Below, one piece after another: positions 26,255 through 35,167 of a DNA stretch of 64,000 nt. The stretch spans positions 2,480,001 through 2,544,000 of the forward strand of contig CP018627.1 in assembly GCA_002021875.1 (NCBI GenBank), read 5' to 3'. The position numbers and the translations under genes are program-made. Source of the stretch: Streptomyces hygroscopicus (GTDB lineage Bacteria; Actinomycetota; Actinomycetes; Streptomycetales; Streptomycetaceae). The notes under the pieces were generated by a model. That model was not told where the DNA came from and did not search any database. It saw only the letters and a program-made list of their open reading frames with translations. Numbering within the stretch: position 1 is the stretch's first letter; every line of letters begins with the position of its first letter.

Positions 26255-27046
26255 CTACCTCAGCCGGCCCACGAGCACGGAGACTGCGACATCTTCGGTG
26301 AAGTACTGGTCCGGTGGAAGTGACTGGCGGATGCGCTCCGCGAAGGCCGGCCGAGCGTCCGGTTCGGGCAGCTCATCTGCGGGGATGGCAGAGTAGACCC
26401 CGCCGATGAGCTGGTCGAAGCTCAGCTCATCACTGTATTCGATGACGATTTCGCGCACACCTTCGAAGCCGGCCGCCTCCAGTGCCTGCCCATAGCGCAA
26501 CCGGTCTGACGCGCCGGTGCCGCAGGACGCCTCCAATTTCGTGCCGAAATAGTCTTCCAGGCAGGCTCGCAGCGAGCGTGACCACTCGTCGTCCTGCAAC
26601 CACAGGGGCGTCCCGTTGGCGACCACGGCGATGCCTCCCCCGGGGCGGATCAGCGGCGACAGCGCACGGAAGAGCTCTCCATGGTCCATCCAGTGGAGTG
26701 CCTGTCCGATGACTGCCATCGCCAGCGACCGCTGACCCATCAGCTCGCTGAGCGCAGGGACGTCGCTGTCGGCACCGAGGACCCACGTCGCATTGCGCAC
26801 GTCGTGTCTCGCGGCTGTGTCTCTGGCGAGCCGAAGCATGTCTGGCTCGGGATCCATACCGATGACCGAGCCGACCCGCGAGGCGAGCGGGACGGCCAGC
26901 TGACCGGTCCCGCACCCGAGATCGAGCACGATGTCGTCCGTGGTCAGCGCGAAAGCCGTTTGCAGCGCGTCGAGAGCCTGAGGCGGATAACCACGACGGA
27001 ACTTCGCGTAATACTCGGCCACGTCACCGCTGAACCCCACAGTCAT
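26255..27046 (-). CDS. Class I SAM-dependent methyltransferase (IS21 cargo)
   Basis: About 263 residues of the Methyltransf_11 type. Motif I is VLDLGCGTGQLAVPLA, then IGMDPEPDMLRLAR, motif post-I, FRALSPLIRPGGGIAVVANG and a C-terminal substrate cap. The family acts on small molecules; the substrate cannot be told. ATG 27046 (MTVGFSGDVAEYY) is preferred to 27055. The gene lies wholly inside the IS21-family element between istB and the right terminal repeats, and converges on istB with no spacer. Passenger genes are rare in IS21 elements. Confidence 0.85.
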   Translation of the reverse strand: MTVGFSGDVAEYYAKFRRGYPPQALDALQTAFALTTDDIVLDLGCGTGQLAVPLASRVGSVIGMDPEPDMLRLARDTAARHDVRNATWVLGADSDVPALSELMGQRSLAMAVIGQALHWMDHGELFRALSPLIRPGGGIAVVANGTPLWLQDDEWSRSLRACLEDYFGTKLEASCGTGASDRLRYGQALEAAGFEGVREIVIEYSDELSFDQLIGGVYSAIPADELPEPDARPAFAERIRQSLPPDQYFTEDVAVSVLVGRLR

Positions 27047-27262
27047 GGTGCCCACCTTGCCGAATCGCGGACCTGGGAGACAGGTTCCCGACGCACAGAT
27101 CGCTACCGGCTGAAACCAGGACTGGACCGCGAGGTCGCCGCCACAGCCATCCTCTGCCAGCTCCAGGCGCCGTCAAAACTCATCGACATCTCAGCGTCTC
27201 AAGATCAAGAAGTGCCACCCAAACCCGTCAACAAGCGCTGTCCGAAGCAATCAACGAAGCCA

Positions 27263-27268
27263 GATGCT
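27263..27268. repeat. Target duplication GATGCT, right
   Basis: Second copy of the 6-bp target of the IS21-family element. Confidence 0.85.
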
Positions 27269-28110
27269 GCGGTCGTCGGCCCAGACTGTGACCGTCCGGC
27301 CGGTGAAAGCGGGACCGACCCAGACATCCTGACCGCCGTGGAAGAGAGCGAAGTGTCCGCAAGGCGGCTTCCCTGTCGAACTCGATCGCGCCGAGCGAGA
27401 CAGGCCGACGGATCGGGGCAGTGGGCTGCTCAAGCGGTAACACCCGTGCTCTGACCAGGGATGAGGACGACAGAGGCGGATTCGGCTCGAAGAGAGGTCG
27501 CCGCGTCTGCGCGCGACGGACGGAAACGGCTCACGGGCGCGGCCATGTCAAGGGACTGATGCGGGCGCGCATGGTTGTAGCTGTGCACCCAGGCGTTGAT
27601 CGCCTTCTGGGCGTCCGCAACGGACGGGAACGGTGCGACATGGTCGAGGAACTCGCGTCGCAAGGTCCCGTGGAAGCGTTCGATCTTCCCCGTCGTGGTC
27701 GGTGAGCGGCGCTTGGTGAGCCGCTGCACGATCCCGTTCTCCCGGCAGATCCGCTCGAACAGGACCTCCGCCGGACGGGGCTTGGTGAAGCGCCCGGTGA
27801 ACTGCTTGCCGTTGTCCGTCAGGACCTCGGTCGGGACCCCGTATCGCTGCATCGCGGCCAGGAACGCCGAGCAGACGTCCCGGCCAGTCGGCCGCACCAC
27901 GACCTCGGCAACCACCAGGAAGCGGGAGTGGTCGTCGATGCCGGTGACCAGCTTGCACTCACAACCGTCGACCAGCGGGATGCCCGAGACGATGTCCATC
28001 TGCCGCAGCTGCATGGGGACGTCACGTTGCCACCGCCGGTACTTGCTTGTGCTCCTGCTGCTGGTGATTCACCAGCCTTGCGGGCAAGCGCGCGATGCAC
28101 TGTCGCACGC
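27269..28110 (-). pseudogene. IS481-family transposase, N-terminal and catalytic part (interrupted)
   Basis: The frame from 28014 reads MQLRQMDIVSGIPLVDG, CKLVTGIDDHSRF, EVLTDNGKQFTGRF and TTTGKIERFHGTLRRE, the complete DDE core of Streptomyces IS481. A further frame contributes VPSRATVHRALARK upstream. Frameshifts near 28040-28080 and loss of the first 100 or so residues show it was already dead. A frameshift near 27430 precedes DVWVGPAFTGRTVTVWADDRSI, which continues across the IS21 insertion at 23668. Confidence 0.8.
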
Positions 28111-28144
28111 GAGGGCACTGGATCGACATGGCGGCATCTCAGCT

Positions 28145-28247
28145 CATGAGTGTGTGCACCGGCGGCCGTCCGGGCTTCTTCCCGACCGGGAGTAGCGGCT
28201 CCAGCTTCGCCCACTGCGCATTCGTCAGATCGTGTCGCCCCACGAAG
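28145..28247 (-). pseudogene. IS5-family transposase N-terminal fragment
   Basis: From GTG near 28246 the minus strand reads VGRHDLTNAQWAKLEPLLPV then GKKPGRPP, the standard IS5 N-terminus. It runs into the IS481 remnant, suggesting that IS481 inserted here. The continuation may be the fragment at 22655-22980, although about 60 residues are missing between them. Confidence 0.65.
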
Positions 28248-28292
28248 TGGATCTCGACACATCAAGATCCACTTCTGAAACGCACCCTAGCG

Positions 28293-29758
28293 CCAATGCC
28301 GTTGCATTACGGGCCTGCGCGTTGGGGTCTTGTGATGAGGATGGCTTGCGTGCCGGTGCGGGTCGGTTGCGGCCAGAGACGGTGTTCAGCTCGCTTGAGC
28401 TGGTAACTGGACATCTTGCGTTTCACGGCTCGGGGCCGGCTGCGCAGGCGTCTGGCGGGCAGGAGTCGTTCCAAGAGGTCCTGCTCGAGCATCACCAAGG
28501 CCCTGACCAGCAGGTCAGGGGGAAAAGCTGCCCGGTGTAACGGTCACGCTGCGCCGGGCAGAGCGCAGGGTCTCGGTGAAGGAGACCCGATCGGGGTCCA
28601 GACCACGGGTGGCGGCCGTTCTCAGCATGAGCTCACGCAGGGCGTGGTGGACCAGCAGGTGTGCCCAGATCTGCTGACGGACACCATCAGGGGTCTTGCT
28701 GCTCAGTACGACGCGGGCGCCGCGCTGATGGGTCTTGATCTCAGTAAAGACGGACTCGGCCTCCCAGCGTTCGCAGTAGAGCGCGGCCAGCTGCCGGGCC
28801 GGATGGCGTCGGGCATCCAGCAGGGTGGTGACCAGCCGGTAACCGTCAGCGGCACCCTCACCGCCCTGGCCCTTGAGCTGGTAGGCCAGAACCCGGACGG
28901 TGACCGGCTCATGCCGGGCAGGGCCGCTGCTTGCCCGGATCTGTGAGAGCCATGACCCGTCCCGGAACTGCTTGAGGACCGGCAGGACGCGGTTGGCGGG
29001 CACTCGCCACAGCAGATCGGCGCCAGTGGCGGTGAAGGCCTGCCACAACGGGACACCGAGGAACTCACGGTCGGCCAGGACGAGCTGGCCCGGGCCGAGC
29101 GACCGTGGCAGGCGGCCGGCCAGAGTGACTTCCCCGGTTCGGCAGCCGGCGAGTTCCGCGTCCAGCACCGCATGGCTCCCCACCCCCACCAACGCAGCCA
29201 TCCGCACCTGCGGGAACGCGCTCTTGCCCGGCCCGCGGCCGTTGCCCGGACGCCCGAACGCGGCCTCGTTGGCTTCGCTGTCCGCCACGTCCCAGCAGGT
29301 ACCGTCCACCGCCAGCAGCCGCAAGCCCCGCCAGAACGCGCCGGGTGTCGCCTCGGTGGCCATCGGCTTGGCGGTCGAGGCGAACAGCACCCGCAACGGC
29401 TCACAGCCCAGCCGCTGCCGGGCCCGAAACAGCGAGGACTTCGCCGGTACATGCCAGCCGCCCAGCAGCCCCTGGCCCCGCAGCCCCTCCACCAGGTGCC
29501 GCATCACTTCCAGATACGGAGCCGGAGAGAACAACGCCAGCCCCAGCACGAAGTACACCACCAGCCGCGCGGGAAGCAGCCGTCTACGTTGCTCCGCACA
29601 CCCGCAAGCCGCGACCACCCGATCCACCAACCCCGGTGGATACACCCAGGTCAACAACCCCAGGCCCGATAACTCAGACACACGCGCAGACACCCGAACC
29701 ACCCCCTGGGTCCACTACCCAGGAACCCACGCCCAAGGCCTTAAAACAACGGCATTGA
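28293..29758. mobile_element. IS4-type insertion sequence (1466 bp)
   Basis: The imperfect terminal inverted repeats share CAATGCCGTTG. The element is flanked by an exact 8-bp duplication CCCTAGCG at 28285-28292 and 29759-29766. It carries one transposase gene on the minus strand and lies 66 bases beyond the stop of the HD-domain gene. Confidence 0.85.
28307..29702 (-). pseudogene. IS4-family transposase, frameshifted near the C-terminus
   Basis: The main frame (29702-28515, 395 residues) has the DDE motifs LLAVDGTCWDV, LVLADREFLG and YCERWEAESVFTEIKTHQRG. It stops at a run TTTTCCCCC. Removing one base there joins it to a second frame reading DLLVRALVMLEQDLLERLLP then AVKRKMSSYQLKR, the normal C-terminus of the family. 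It is either a 1-base pseudogene, a sequencing error or a slippery site. Confidence 0.8.
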
Positions 29759-29831
29759 CCCTAGCGCGCGCCGATAGATGAGTGGCGACGGCGTCCGCAA
29801 TAGTTCTGCATGCCCGGATGCGTCGTGCTGG

Positions 29832-30407
29832 TCAGCTCAGGTAGATGTGCTTCCACTCGGCGGACGACATGCCCTGCGCCGCTTCAGCGAGCGCCAGCGC
29901 GGAGGGCGTCTTCAGCTTCGCCCGCGTAGTGTCCACCCATTCCTGGGCATTGCGGTAACCCTGCTCCAGGTACTCCATGCCTTGAAGCATGCACTCAAGC
30001 TTGTCAGCGTCGTGTGCCACGAGAACCTCCAATGAGTCGCCGTTCTCATACTCGTGGACCACGGCCTTGATCCCCTCCGCTACGGCCGGAGGCGTCTTCG
30101 AGACCTGATCGGCGGTGACCTTCTCGTTCGACGCGGCTTCGAGATAGCGGCGCCCGATCCATGGGATGTCCCCAACACGGGTCTCCTGGGTGTCGTGGAA
30201 GGTGCACAGAAGGGCGACCTTCGCTGGGTCAGCGCCTTCCATCATCGCCAGCACCGCCCCGATGATCGCGGTGCGGAACGAGTGCTCGGCGATGGTCTCG
30301 GGGTCCTTGACACCGGCGATCCACCAGCCACTCCTCTTTCCCCGCTTGAGGGCACCCATCTCAAACAGGTAGCCGACGGTTCCCTTGTCGGCCTGGTCAT
30401 CAGTCAT
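29832..30407 (-). CDS. HD-domain phosphohydrolase (YfbR/HDDC2-type nucleotidase)
   Basis: A protein of 191 residues with the HD signature set: ETIAEHSFRTA, LCTFHDTQETRVGDIP and LVAHDADKLECMLQ. This places it with YfbR-like 5'-deoxynucleotidases and HDDC2, which remove phosphate from nucleoside monophosphates. It follows the XRE regulator gene by 22 bases on the same strand. In oxetanocin A biosynthesis an HD phosphohydrolase (OxsA) works beside a radical SAM enzyme. Here a radical SAM gene lies 8 kb away in the same block, so a role in the nucleotide cluster is a fair inference. Confidence 0.82.
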   Translation of the reverse strand: MTDDQADKGTVGYLFEMGALKRGKRSGWWIAGVKDPETIAEHSFRTAIIGAVLAMMEGADPAKVALLCTFHDTQETRVGDIPWIGRRYLEAASNEKVTADQVSKTPPAVAEGIKAVVHEYENGDSLEVLVAHDADKLECMLQGMEYLEQGYRNAQEWVDTTRAKLKTPSALALAEAAQGMSSAEWKHIYLS

Positions 30408-30429
30408 GTAGATCGTCCCTTCAAGCGGA

Positions 30430-31587
30430 TTACCGGCTGCTCAGTCTCAGACCGTAATGCACATTCTCCAACTCACGCCTGGACTGAGGCGAGATCTCAT
30501 CGCTGTCGAGCAGGCGGCCGACTCGGGTGGTCAAGTCGCGGTGCAGATCCAGGTCAGCTGACAGAACGCCGGGCTTCGAGCTGATCAGCGCCCACACCGA
30601 GTGGATGTTCAAGTCCACGGCGCGCAGCGACGGATCAAGCCGGTCGGCAAGGGCGCGAAGGAGCGGGAGGGCCTCCCAGGACCCGCCGTCGACATCGCTC
30701 ATGAACGCGTCGCTCGCACGGGGCACCGGGTCGAGGCCCAGCCAGTGCGCCCAGTAATTGAGGTTGGCCATCTCGCTGGCGTCTTCTCCCATGCCCCGCT
30801 CGATGAATGCCTGAAGCGTCTCGATATCTCCATAGCGGATCAGGGACGTTGCCACCGACCTGGCGTCGGACCATGCCGGTGTCCACGATGCGTGACGAAG
30901 TGGCGTTGGACGGCGCCCCTGCATGTCAGCGAGCCAGGAGTGGGCGTCGGCGCTGGTGTCGTACGCACACAGATAGAGCGCCTGCCGGCGCAGAAGCGAG
31001 CCACGCTCCCCGGCCCGACCAGCAATCTCTGCTGTGCGGCGGAGATTAGCGAACAGCCTTTCCCTATCAGGGGCTGGCAGCAGTGGTGAGTCAGGCGTGG
31101 GACCTCGCCGCCGAGGGGTCGAGGCCGGGGCTTTGGGGAGAACTGTGGGCTGCTCACCGGTCAGGGCCCAGGTGATCATGTGAGTCGATGCTCGGGTAAA
31201 GACCCAGCCGTGAAGGGGGTGCTGGGTGATGTCGTCACCGTCGAGCGTGTCGTCGAGCGAGTACTCGATCAGGGCGTCGGCCTCGACTGCGAGATCCAGG
31301 AGAGGCAGAAGCGTTGCCTCAGCACCGCGTCCTAGCAGGTGTCGCTTCAAGCGCAGGAATTGCGTCGAAGAGACGGCCGCCAGGGAACGACGGCCTGATT
31401 CCCAGCCCTGGACGGTCGTTGTGTCCATGCCGAGTCCTTCGGCCAGTCGGCTCTGAGTCAGCGGAATGCGCTCGCGGATGATCTTCAGTAGATGACCGCA
31501 GACGATGCCACCCGCAGGGCGGGGTCGGGAACCCTGACCGCGAGTCAGTGTTCCTGTCCTGGAGCCCGATCGCTTCTGTGGCGCCAT
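30430..31587 (-). CDS. XRE-family transcriptional regulator with long C-terminal domain
   Basis: About 385 residues from ATG 31587. An XRE helix-turn-helix lies at about 30-85 (HLLKIIRERIPLTQSRLAEGLGMDTTTVQGWESGRRSL). A helical C-terminal domain of about 300 residues follows, common to Streptomyces XRE/TPR-like regulators. It is probably cotranscribed with the HD-domain gene and may control the block. A longer frame to 31671 begins in a low-quality N-terminus without a ribosome site. Confidence 0.8.
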   Translation of the reverse strand: MAPQKRSGSRTGTLTRGQGSRPRPAGGIVCGHLLKIIRERIPLTQSRLAEGLGMDTTTVQGWESGRRSLAAVSSTQFLRLKRHLLGRGAEATLLPLLDLAVEADALIEYSLDDTLDGDDITQHPLHGWVFTRASTHMITWALTGEQPTVLPKAPASTPRRRGPTPDSPLLPAPDRERLFANLRRTAEIAGRAGERGSLLRRQALYLCAYDTSADAHSWLADMQGRRPTPLRHASWTPAWSDARSVATSLIRYGDIETLQAFIERGMGEDASEMANLNYWAHWLGLDPVPRASDAFMSDVDGGSWEALPLLRALADRLDPSLRAVDLNIHSVWALISSKPGVLSADLDLHRDLTTRVGRLLDSDEISPQSRRELENVHYGLRLSSR

Positions 31588-31831
31588 GCCGTGCTCCCGC
31601 GTGGTTCGGCGTGTGCAACTCGTACTCTGTGTCAGTTTTTTTGCCCGCTTGGTCACAGTAAGTTCATCCACAGCCGGTGACCCAGCACATACCTCGTCCA
31701 GCTTAATAGCGGTGAGCGATCAAGCGACTACTCAGGTGGTGACCACGTATGCGCCCTACTAATGAGCAGTGTCAGGGAGTCCGCGGGTGCATGACGTATG
31801 AGAAGCGAGATCGCTGGCAGAGAGGGCGGCA

Positions 31832-32059
31832 ATGAGCACCAACATCCACCCCCAGGGCTTCCATGCTCCGTCGTCGCTGATGTCGGTCTGGCGGCAGAGT
31901 AGTGAGCGCGCTGGTGGCGCGGTGCCCAGCGGGAAGCCATGCGATCGCGACCCGGTGGTGACCAGCTTCCAGATCGCCACAGGCGGGTCGGGTGAACCAC
32001 TGGCTCCGGAAGTTGACTCCCGCGTCGGAGCGATGCGCAGCCCTCGGGGGGCCCGTTGA
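31832..32059 (+). CDS. Possible small protein coupled to the primase-like gene
   Basis: A 75-codon frame (MSTNIHPQGFHAPSSLMSVW...) with GAGAGGG 5 bases before the ATG. Its TGA overlaps the next ATG (TGATG at 32057-32061). I recognise no family; the coupling and ribosome site are the only support. Confidence 0.35.
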   Translation: MSTNIHPQGFHAPSSLMSVWRQSSERAGGAVPSGKPCDRDPVVTSFQIATGGSGEPLAPEVDSRVGAMRSPRGAR

Positions 32060-32574
32060 TGACGACCTCTGTGTGGCCCCCGAGGAGCCGGGACGCCCTA
32101 GCGGACACATATGCGGATGCGGACCTACTCGGCTGGCCCCTGATTATCGACGCGCAGCCGATGAACGCAGAACAGGTGCAACATGCCTTCGCTCGCAACT
32201 CCAGCACCGTCTTGTTCGCCGCCTGCACCAAGTTCGACGCGGTGACCATCTCGCGCAAAGCCGCCACAGCTGCGCTTGTCCGGCTCGATCGGAGGGGTAC
32301 GGCCCTGCCATGCCTCTTGTGTGGCGAGACGGGCACGTTCCTGGTCGCTCGCGGCAGCGGGGTACACGTCTCCGCACTCGCTGGAGTCCAGGTCATGTCT
32401 GGCGCTGACTCGCGGATCACTCTGCCGCCGACGCACGGGGTCCGCTGGGACACTCCGCCGTGGCACCTCACCGAACGAGTTCCACTAAAGATGCCCAGTG
32501 CGGTCGTCCTTCTCTCCTGTTTGGAAGAGGCGCTGCGTCTCTACCCGCGCCGTGAGACAAACATCAGGTCGTGA
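32059..32574 (+). CDS. Bifunctional primase/polymerase-like protein
   Basis: About 171 residues. The segment CTKFDAVTISRKAATAALVR, then LPCLLCGETGTFLVARGSG and LPPTHGVRWDTPPW, resembles the small Streptomyces proteins related to the bifunctional DNA primase/polymerase N-terminal domain (PF09250). In that fold the 'LPPS-GVRW--PPW' segment is typical. The catalytic acidic pair of true PrimPols is not evident, so it may be a nucleotide-binding derivative. It opens the plus-strand half of the block. Confidence 0.55.
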   Translation: MTTSVWPPRSRDALADTYADADLLGWPLIIDAQPMNAEQVQHAFARNSSTVLFAACTKFDAVTISRKAATAALVRLDRRGTALPCLLCGETGTFLVARGSGVHVSALAGVQVMSGADSRITLPPTHGVRWDTPPWHLTERVPLKMPSAVVLLSCLEEALRLYPRRETNIRS

Positions 32575-32774
32575 TGGCAGTGGCTCCGACGGTCAGCGTC
32601 CAGGAAGTCGGCAACTGACGGAGGTTTTCCCCGAACCAGGCCCATCGACGTCACTTCATGACGGTGCCAACTGGACCACCTCCACGTCTGGTGGGTGGGC
32701 GGCCGCCGTCCCTGCTCCAACTGCCAGGAAGGGAGGGGCGGCGGCAAAACCAGGCGTGACGCGGGCCCACTACT

Positions 32775-32831
32775 CCCTCTTCGGCGTTTTCTTCCCGTTC
32801 CCCCACGGAGTCTTGAGGCCGCCGAAGAGGG
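32775..32831 (+). promoter_or_regulatory. Leader stem-loop upstream of the zinc-ribbon-like gene
   Basis: A perfect 12-bp inverted repeat, CCCTCTTCGGCG at 32775-32786 and its complement at 32820-32831, with a 33-base pyrimidine-rich loop. It ends 38 bases before the ATG at 32870 and could act as an attenuator, a terminator of the previous gene, or an RNA switch. Confidence 0.5.
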
Positions 32832-32869
32832 CCTTACCTGCTAAGAGCTCACATCCGAGAGGACTGAAC

Positions 32870-33610
32870 ATGCGTCGGGACCAGTGCCCGTCCCCTACCG
32901 GCGGGCTGTCGCCGGACCTTCCCAGTGCTCCCCTTCGGCTTCGGCGTCCACGACCGCGTCAGTACTTCGCGGGCAACGTTCGCGTGCCGTTCATCGCTCC
33001 TTGGACAGGTGAAAACGTGCCGTCCCCGGCCGCGATGGCGACGCGACTCGGCCGTGCCGGCTACGGGATCGGCTATGCGGATGAGTACGGCATCGCTGAT
33101 CGGGTGCGGGGTGCATTGTGGGTCAGGGTGCCGGTCAAACCCGGGGCGGGCGGACCGTTGCTCGGCCGTATTCACGCCTTGCGTCAGCGGCAGGCGATGA
33201 CGCACATGCTGTGCCAGGGCTGCGGCCAACCCACCGTTGGCGGCCGAGCTGATCAGCGGCACCTCTTCCTGACGGCCTCGGCAACCGGGCGGCCGGTTGC
33301 TGAGGGAGAGAAGACTGTCAGTCCGCCCTCATGCGCGGGTTGTGCTCTTGAGGCGGTACAGGAAGGCCTGCCCTCGGGGAGACGGTATGTGGCAGTACTG
33401 GTGGAGCACGCCGTGGTCTGGGGTGTCGCCGGCATCGTGTACTCGCCCCACACCCTTGCGCCGGTGCTCCGTGATGTCGGTAACGAATTCACGCTTGTGG
33501 CGTACGACGACCCGCGACTGCCTTGGACACTCGCCTGCCGTGAAGTCGTCGCGCTCCACGGCTGCACGGCCGTGGACCTTAGGGATCTGTCCGAACGGAC
33601 TCCCGCCTAA
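32870..33610 (+). CDS. Zinc-ribbon-like protein of unknown function
   Basis: About 246 residues. Two Cys pairs, MLCQGCGQPTVGG and PSCAGCALEAV, about 55 residues apart, suggest one zinc site. The C-terminal part (VVWGVAGIVYSPHTLAPVL) looks like a compact alpha/beta domain. I know the type only as a Streptomyces-restricted conserved protein. ATG 32870 has GAGAGG 7 bases upstream. The longer frame to 32498 spans non-coding sequence. A LuxR-type gene follows after 54 bases. Confidence 0.6.
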   Translation: MRRDQCPSPTGGLSPDLPSAPLRLRRPRPRQYFAGNVRVPFIAPWTGENVPSPAAMATRLGRAGYGIGYADEYGIADRVRGALWVRVPVKPGAGGPLLGRIHALRQRQAMTHMLCQGCGQPTVGGRADQRHLFLTASATGRPVAEGEKTVSPPSCAGCALEAVQEGLPSGRRYVAVLVEHAVVWGVAGIVYSPHTLAPVLRDVGNEFTLVAYDDPRLPWTLACREVVALHGCTAVDLRDLSERTPA

Positions 33611-33664
33611 GCCGTCCATCCCCGTGCATCGCGCCAATACGTATCGAAGCGAGAAGGGGCCATT

Positions 33665-34150
33665 GTGACCAGCCAGCCGCCAGGCCGCGCAGGGCTGTCT
33701 GCCCGTGAATGCGAAGCCCTCCAGTTCATAGCGGGCGGTACGACTCCGGCAGAAGCGGCCGCGGAGATGGGGGTGTGTACGGCCAGGGTGAACGACTGTT
33801 TGAGATATGCCTCGGCGAAGCTGCACTCATCCGAACGGCCGGGAGCCGTGCACCGGGCCTACATGCTGGGGGAAGTCTCCCCGCCCGAGTCATTCGAGGA
33901 TGCGGACATCGTGCTCAGTGCGGGACAGCATGAAGTTCTCCGCGGCTTGGCGGGTGGCCAGGATCTGGGGTGGATTGCTGCGAATATCGGGGTCCGTGCG
34001 GACGTCGTACGCAGAGTAGTGCGTGAGCTGATGACACTGCTGGGCGCCAAAACACAGGCACATCTCATCCGCCGTGGCTGGGAGTTCGGCCTGCTCGGGC
34101 CGTCACGGGATGACGCAACCAGCTCCTCGGTTGTCAGGGGCCTTGGGTGA
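33665..34150 (+). CDS. LuxR-type helix-turn-helix protein, two HTH units
   Basis: A protein of 161 residues from GTG 33665. A GerE-like unit at 10-60 (GLSARECEALQFIAGGTTPAEAAAEMGVCTARVNDCLRYASAKL) is followed by a second, weaker one at 85-140 (LSAGQHEVLRGLAGGQDLGWIAANIGVRADVVRRVVRELMTLLGA). There is no receiver or sensor domain. It probably regulates the neighbouring genes. A good ribosome site (AGAAGGGG) precedes it. Confidence 0.75.
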   Translation: MTSQPPGRAGLSARECEALQFIAGGTTPAEAAAEMGVCTARVNDCLRYASAKLHSSERPGAVHRAYMLGEVSPPESFEDADIVLSAGQHEVLRGLAGGQDLGWIAANIGVRADVVRRVVRELMTLLGAKTQAHLIRRGWEFGLLGPSRDDATSSSVVRGLG

Positions 34151-34253
34151 ATCTCCTGACGGGGCCAGTCCGGGCAATTGCTTATCGGCAAGTCGAGACC
34201 GCGCGACGCCGGGCCCACTCCGTGCACTCCGTCTGGCGATCCTGTTAAGGGAG

Positions 34254-35039
34254 ATGGTGACGATTACTGCTCCGAGTATGCTGCCGAGCAGCGTCGGTGT
34301 ACTCAACAAAGTTTCCGCGATCCTCGCTGTACTGGAAAAGGGACCGGCGTGTCTGCCGGAGGTGGTTTCAGAAACCGGCCTGAAGCGTCCCACGGTGCAT
34401 CGGCTCGTTCTCGCTATGCAGGAGCTGGGCCTGGTCCAAGCCGACGAGCAGGGCCAGTTCAGTGTCGGTGCCAGGCTGACCCGCCTGGCAATGGTGGCGC
34501 AGCACGCGATGGCAGATCGTGAACTGCGGCGTGAGCTAAGCACACTGCGGGCTGTGACCGGTGCAAGCGTTCGTCTGCATCAGCGGTACGGCGATCAGCG
34601 GATCTGTGTCGCCGAGGCGCTGCGACTCAAGTCGGCGGCCGGTGAGGGCACATCAGTCGGACCAGTGGCGATTGCGACTGACCCTGTCTCGCGTGTCTTC
34701 CTCGCATGGCGGCGCTTCAGCCGGGGCCACGGGACCGGGGACGATGCCCTTGCTTGCTCCCGTATACGGCATCGCGGCTGGGTACAGGGCGCCGACGAGG
34801 GCGGCCTGGTGCTGGCGGTGGCGGTGTGCGGCCGCGATGGGGACCTGGCGGCCGTCCTGTCGCTATCCAGCCCCTCGCAGAGGACACGCCGCGGAGGCTC
34901 ATACGGCTCAGAGGTGATCAAGGGCGCGGTGGAGGCTGCCGCCCACATCTCCAGCCGCCTCTCTGTCCAGGGCGCAACCAGTCCAGTCAAGGAGCTGGAG
35001 GACCGCGTCCGGCGAGTCGGACCAGGGTCTGTCGAATAG
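34254..35039 (+). CDS. IclR-family transcriptional regulator
   Basis: About 261 residues. The N-terminal winged HTH (VLNKVSAILAVLEKGPACLPEVVSETGLKRPTVHRLVLAMQELGLV) is followed by FSVGARLTRLAMVAQ and an effector domain, the IclR layout. The effector half has an insertion-like Arg-rich part (RVFLAWRRFSRGHG). It lies between the LuxR-type gene and a hairpin terminator, so it is likely a local regulator. The exact start (ATG 34254, GTG 34257 or ATG 34278) is uncertain. Confidence 0.8.
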   Translation: MVTITAPSMLPSSVGVLNKVSAILAVLEKGPACLPEVVSETGLKRPTVHRLVLAMQELGLVQADEQGQFSVGARLTRLAMVAQHAMADRELRRELSTLRAVTGASVRLHQRYGDQRICVAEALRLKSAAGEGTSVGPVAIATDPVSRVFLAWRRFSRGHGTGDDALACSRIRHRGWVQGADEGGLVLAVAVCGRDGDLAAVLSLSSPSQRTRRGGSYGSEVIKGAVEAAAHISSRLSVQGATSPVKELEDRVRRVGPGSVE

Positions 35040-35042
35040 GCC

Positions 35043-35086
35043 CCGCTCGGGGCATCGGTCGACACCGGTCCCGGCGCCCCGAGCGG
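35043..35086 (+). terminator. Hairpin terminator after the IclR gene
   Basis: An 11-bp perfect stem (CCGCTCGGGGC at 35043-35053, complement 35076-35086) begins a few bases after the stop. It separates the regulators from the genes downstream. Confidence 0.65.
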
Positions 35087-35167
35087 ACACAATCTCCCGG
35101 CGCGAAACCGTGGCACGACGTCTCGTACCGGGCTCACGAAGGAACCGATCACTACGAAAGGCGTGGG

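Larger units (their letters stand above)
23675..27262. mobile_element. IS21-family element with methyltransferase cargo (3588 bp)
   Basis: The ends are TGGCTT and AAGCCA. Subterminal repeats of the type TGT(C/T)GA(T/C)G(A/G)GTTTGGG occur twice on the left (23704 and 23746) and in related form on the right (rc near 27233 and 27192). Multiple terminal repeats and TG...CA ends fit IS21. It contains istA, istB and a convergent methyltransferase gene. The boundary is fixed by the 6-bp duplication and by restoration of the interrupted gene. Confidence 0.85.

Noticed and set aside
28130..28160. Right terminal inverted repeat of the IS481 element
   Set aside because: The sequence near the junction does not pair convincingly with the left end at about 22983.
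31728..32471. A 247-codon minus frame
   Set aside because: It is antisense to the primase-like gene, lacks a ribosome site and shows no domain.
32498..33610. Long version of the zinc-ribbon-like gene
   Set aside because: The added N-terminus covers the stop of the previous gene and the stem-loop; ATG 32870 has a good ribosome site.
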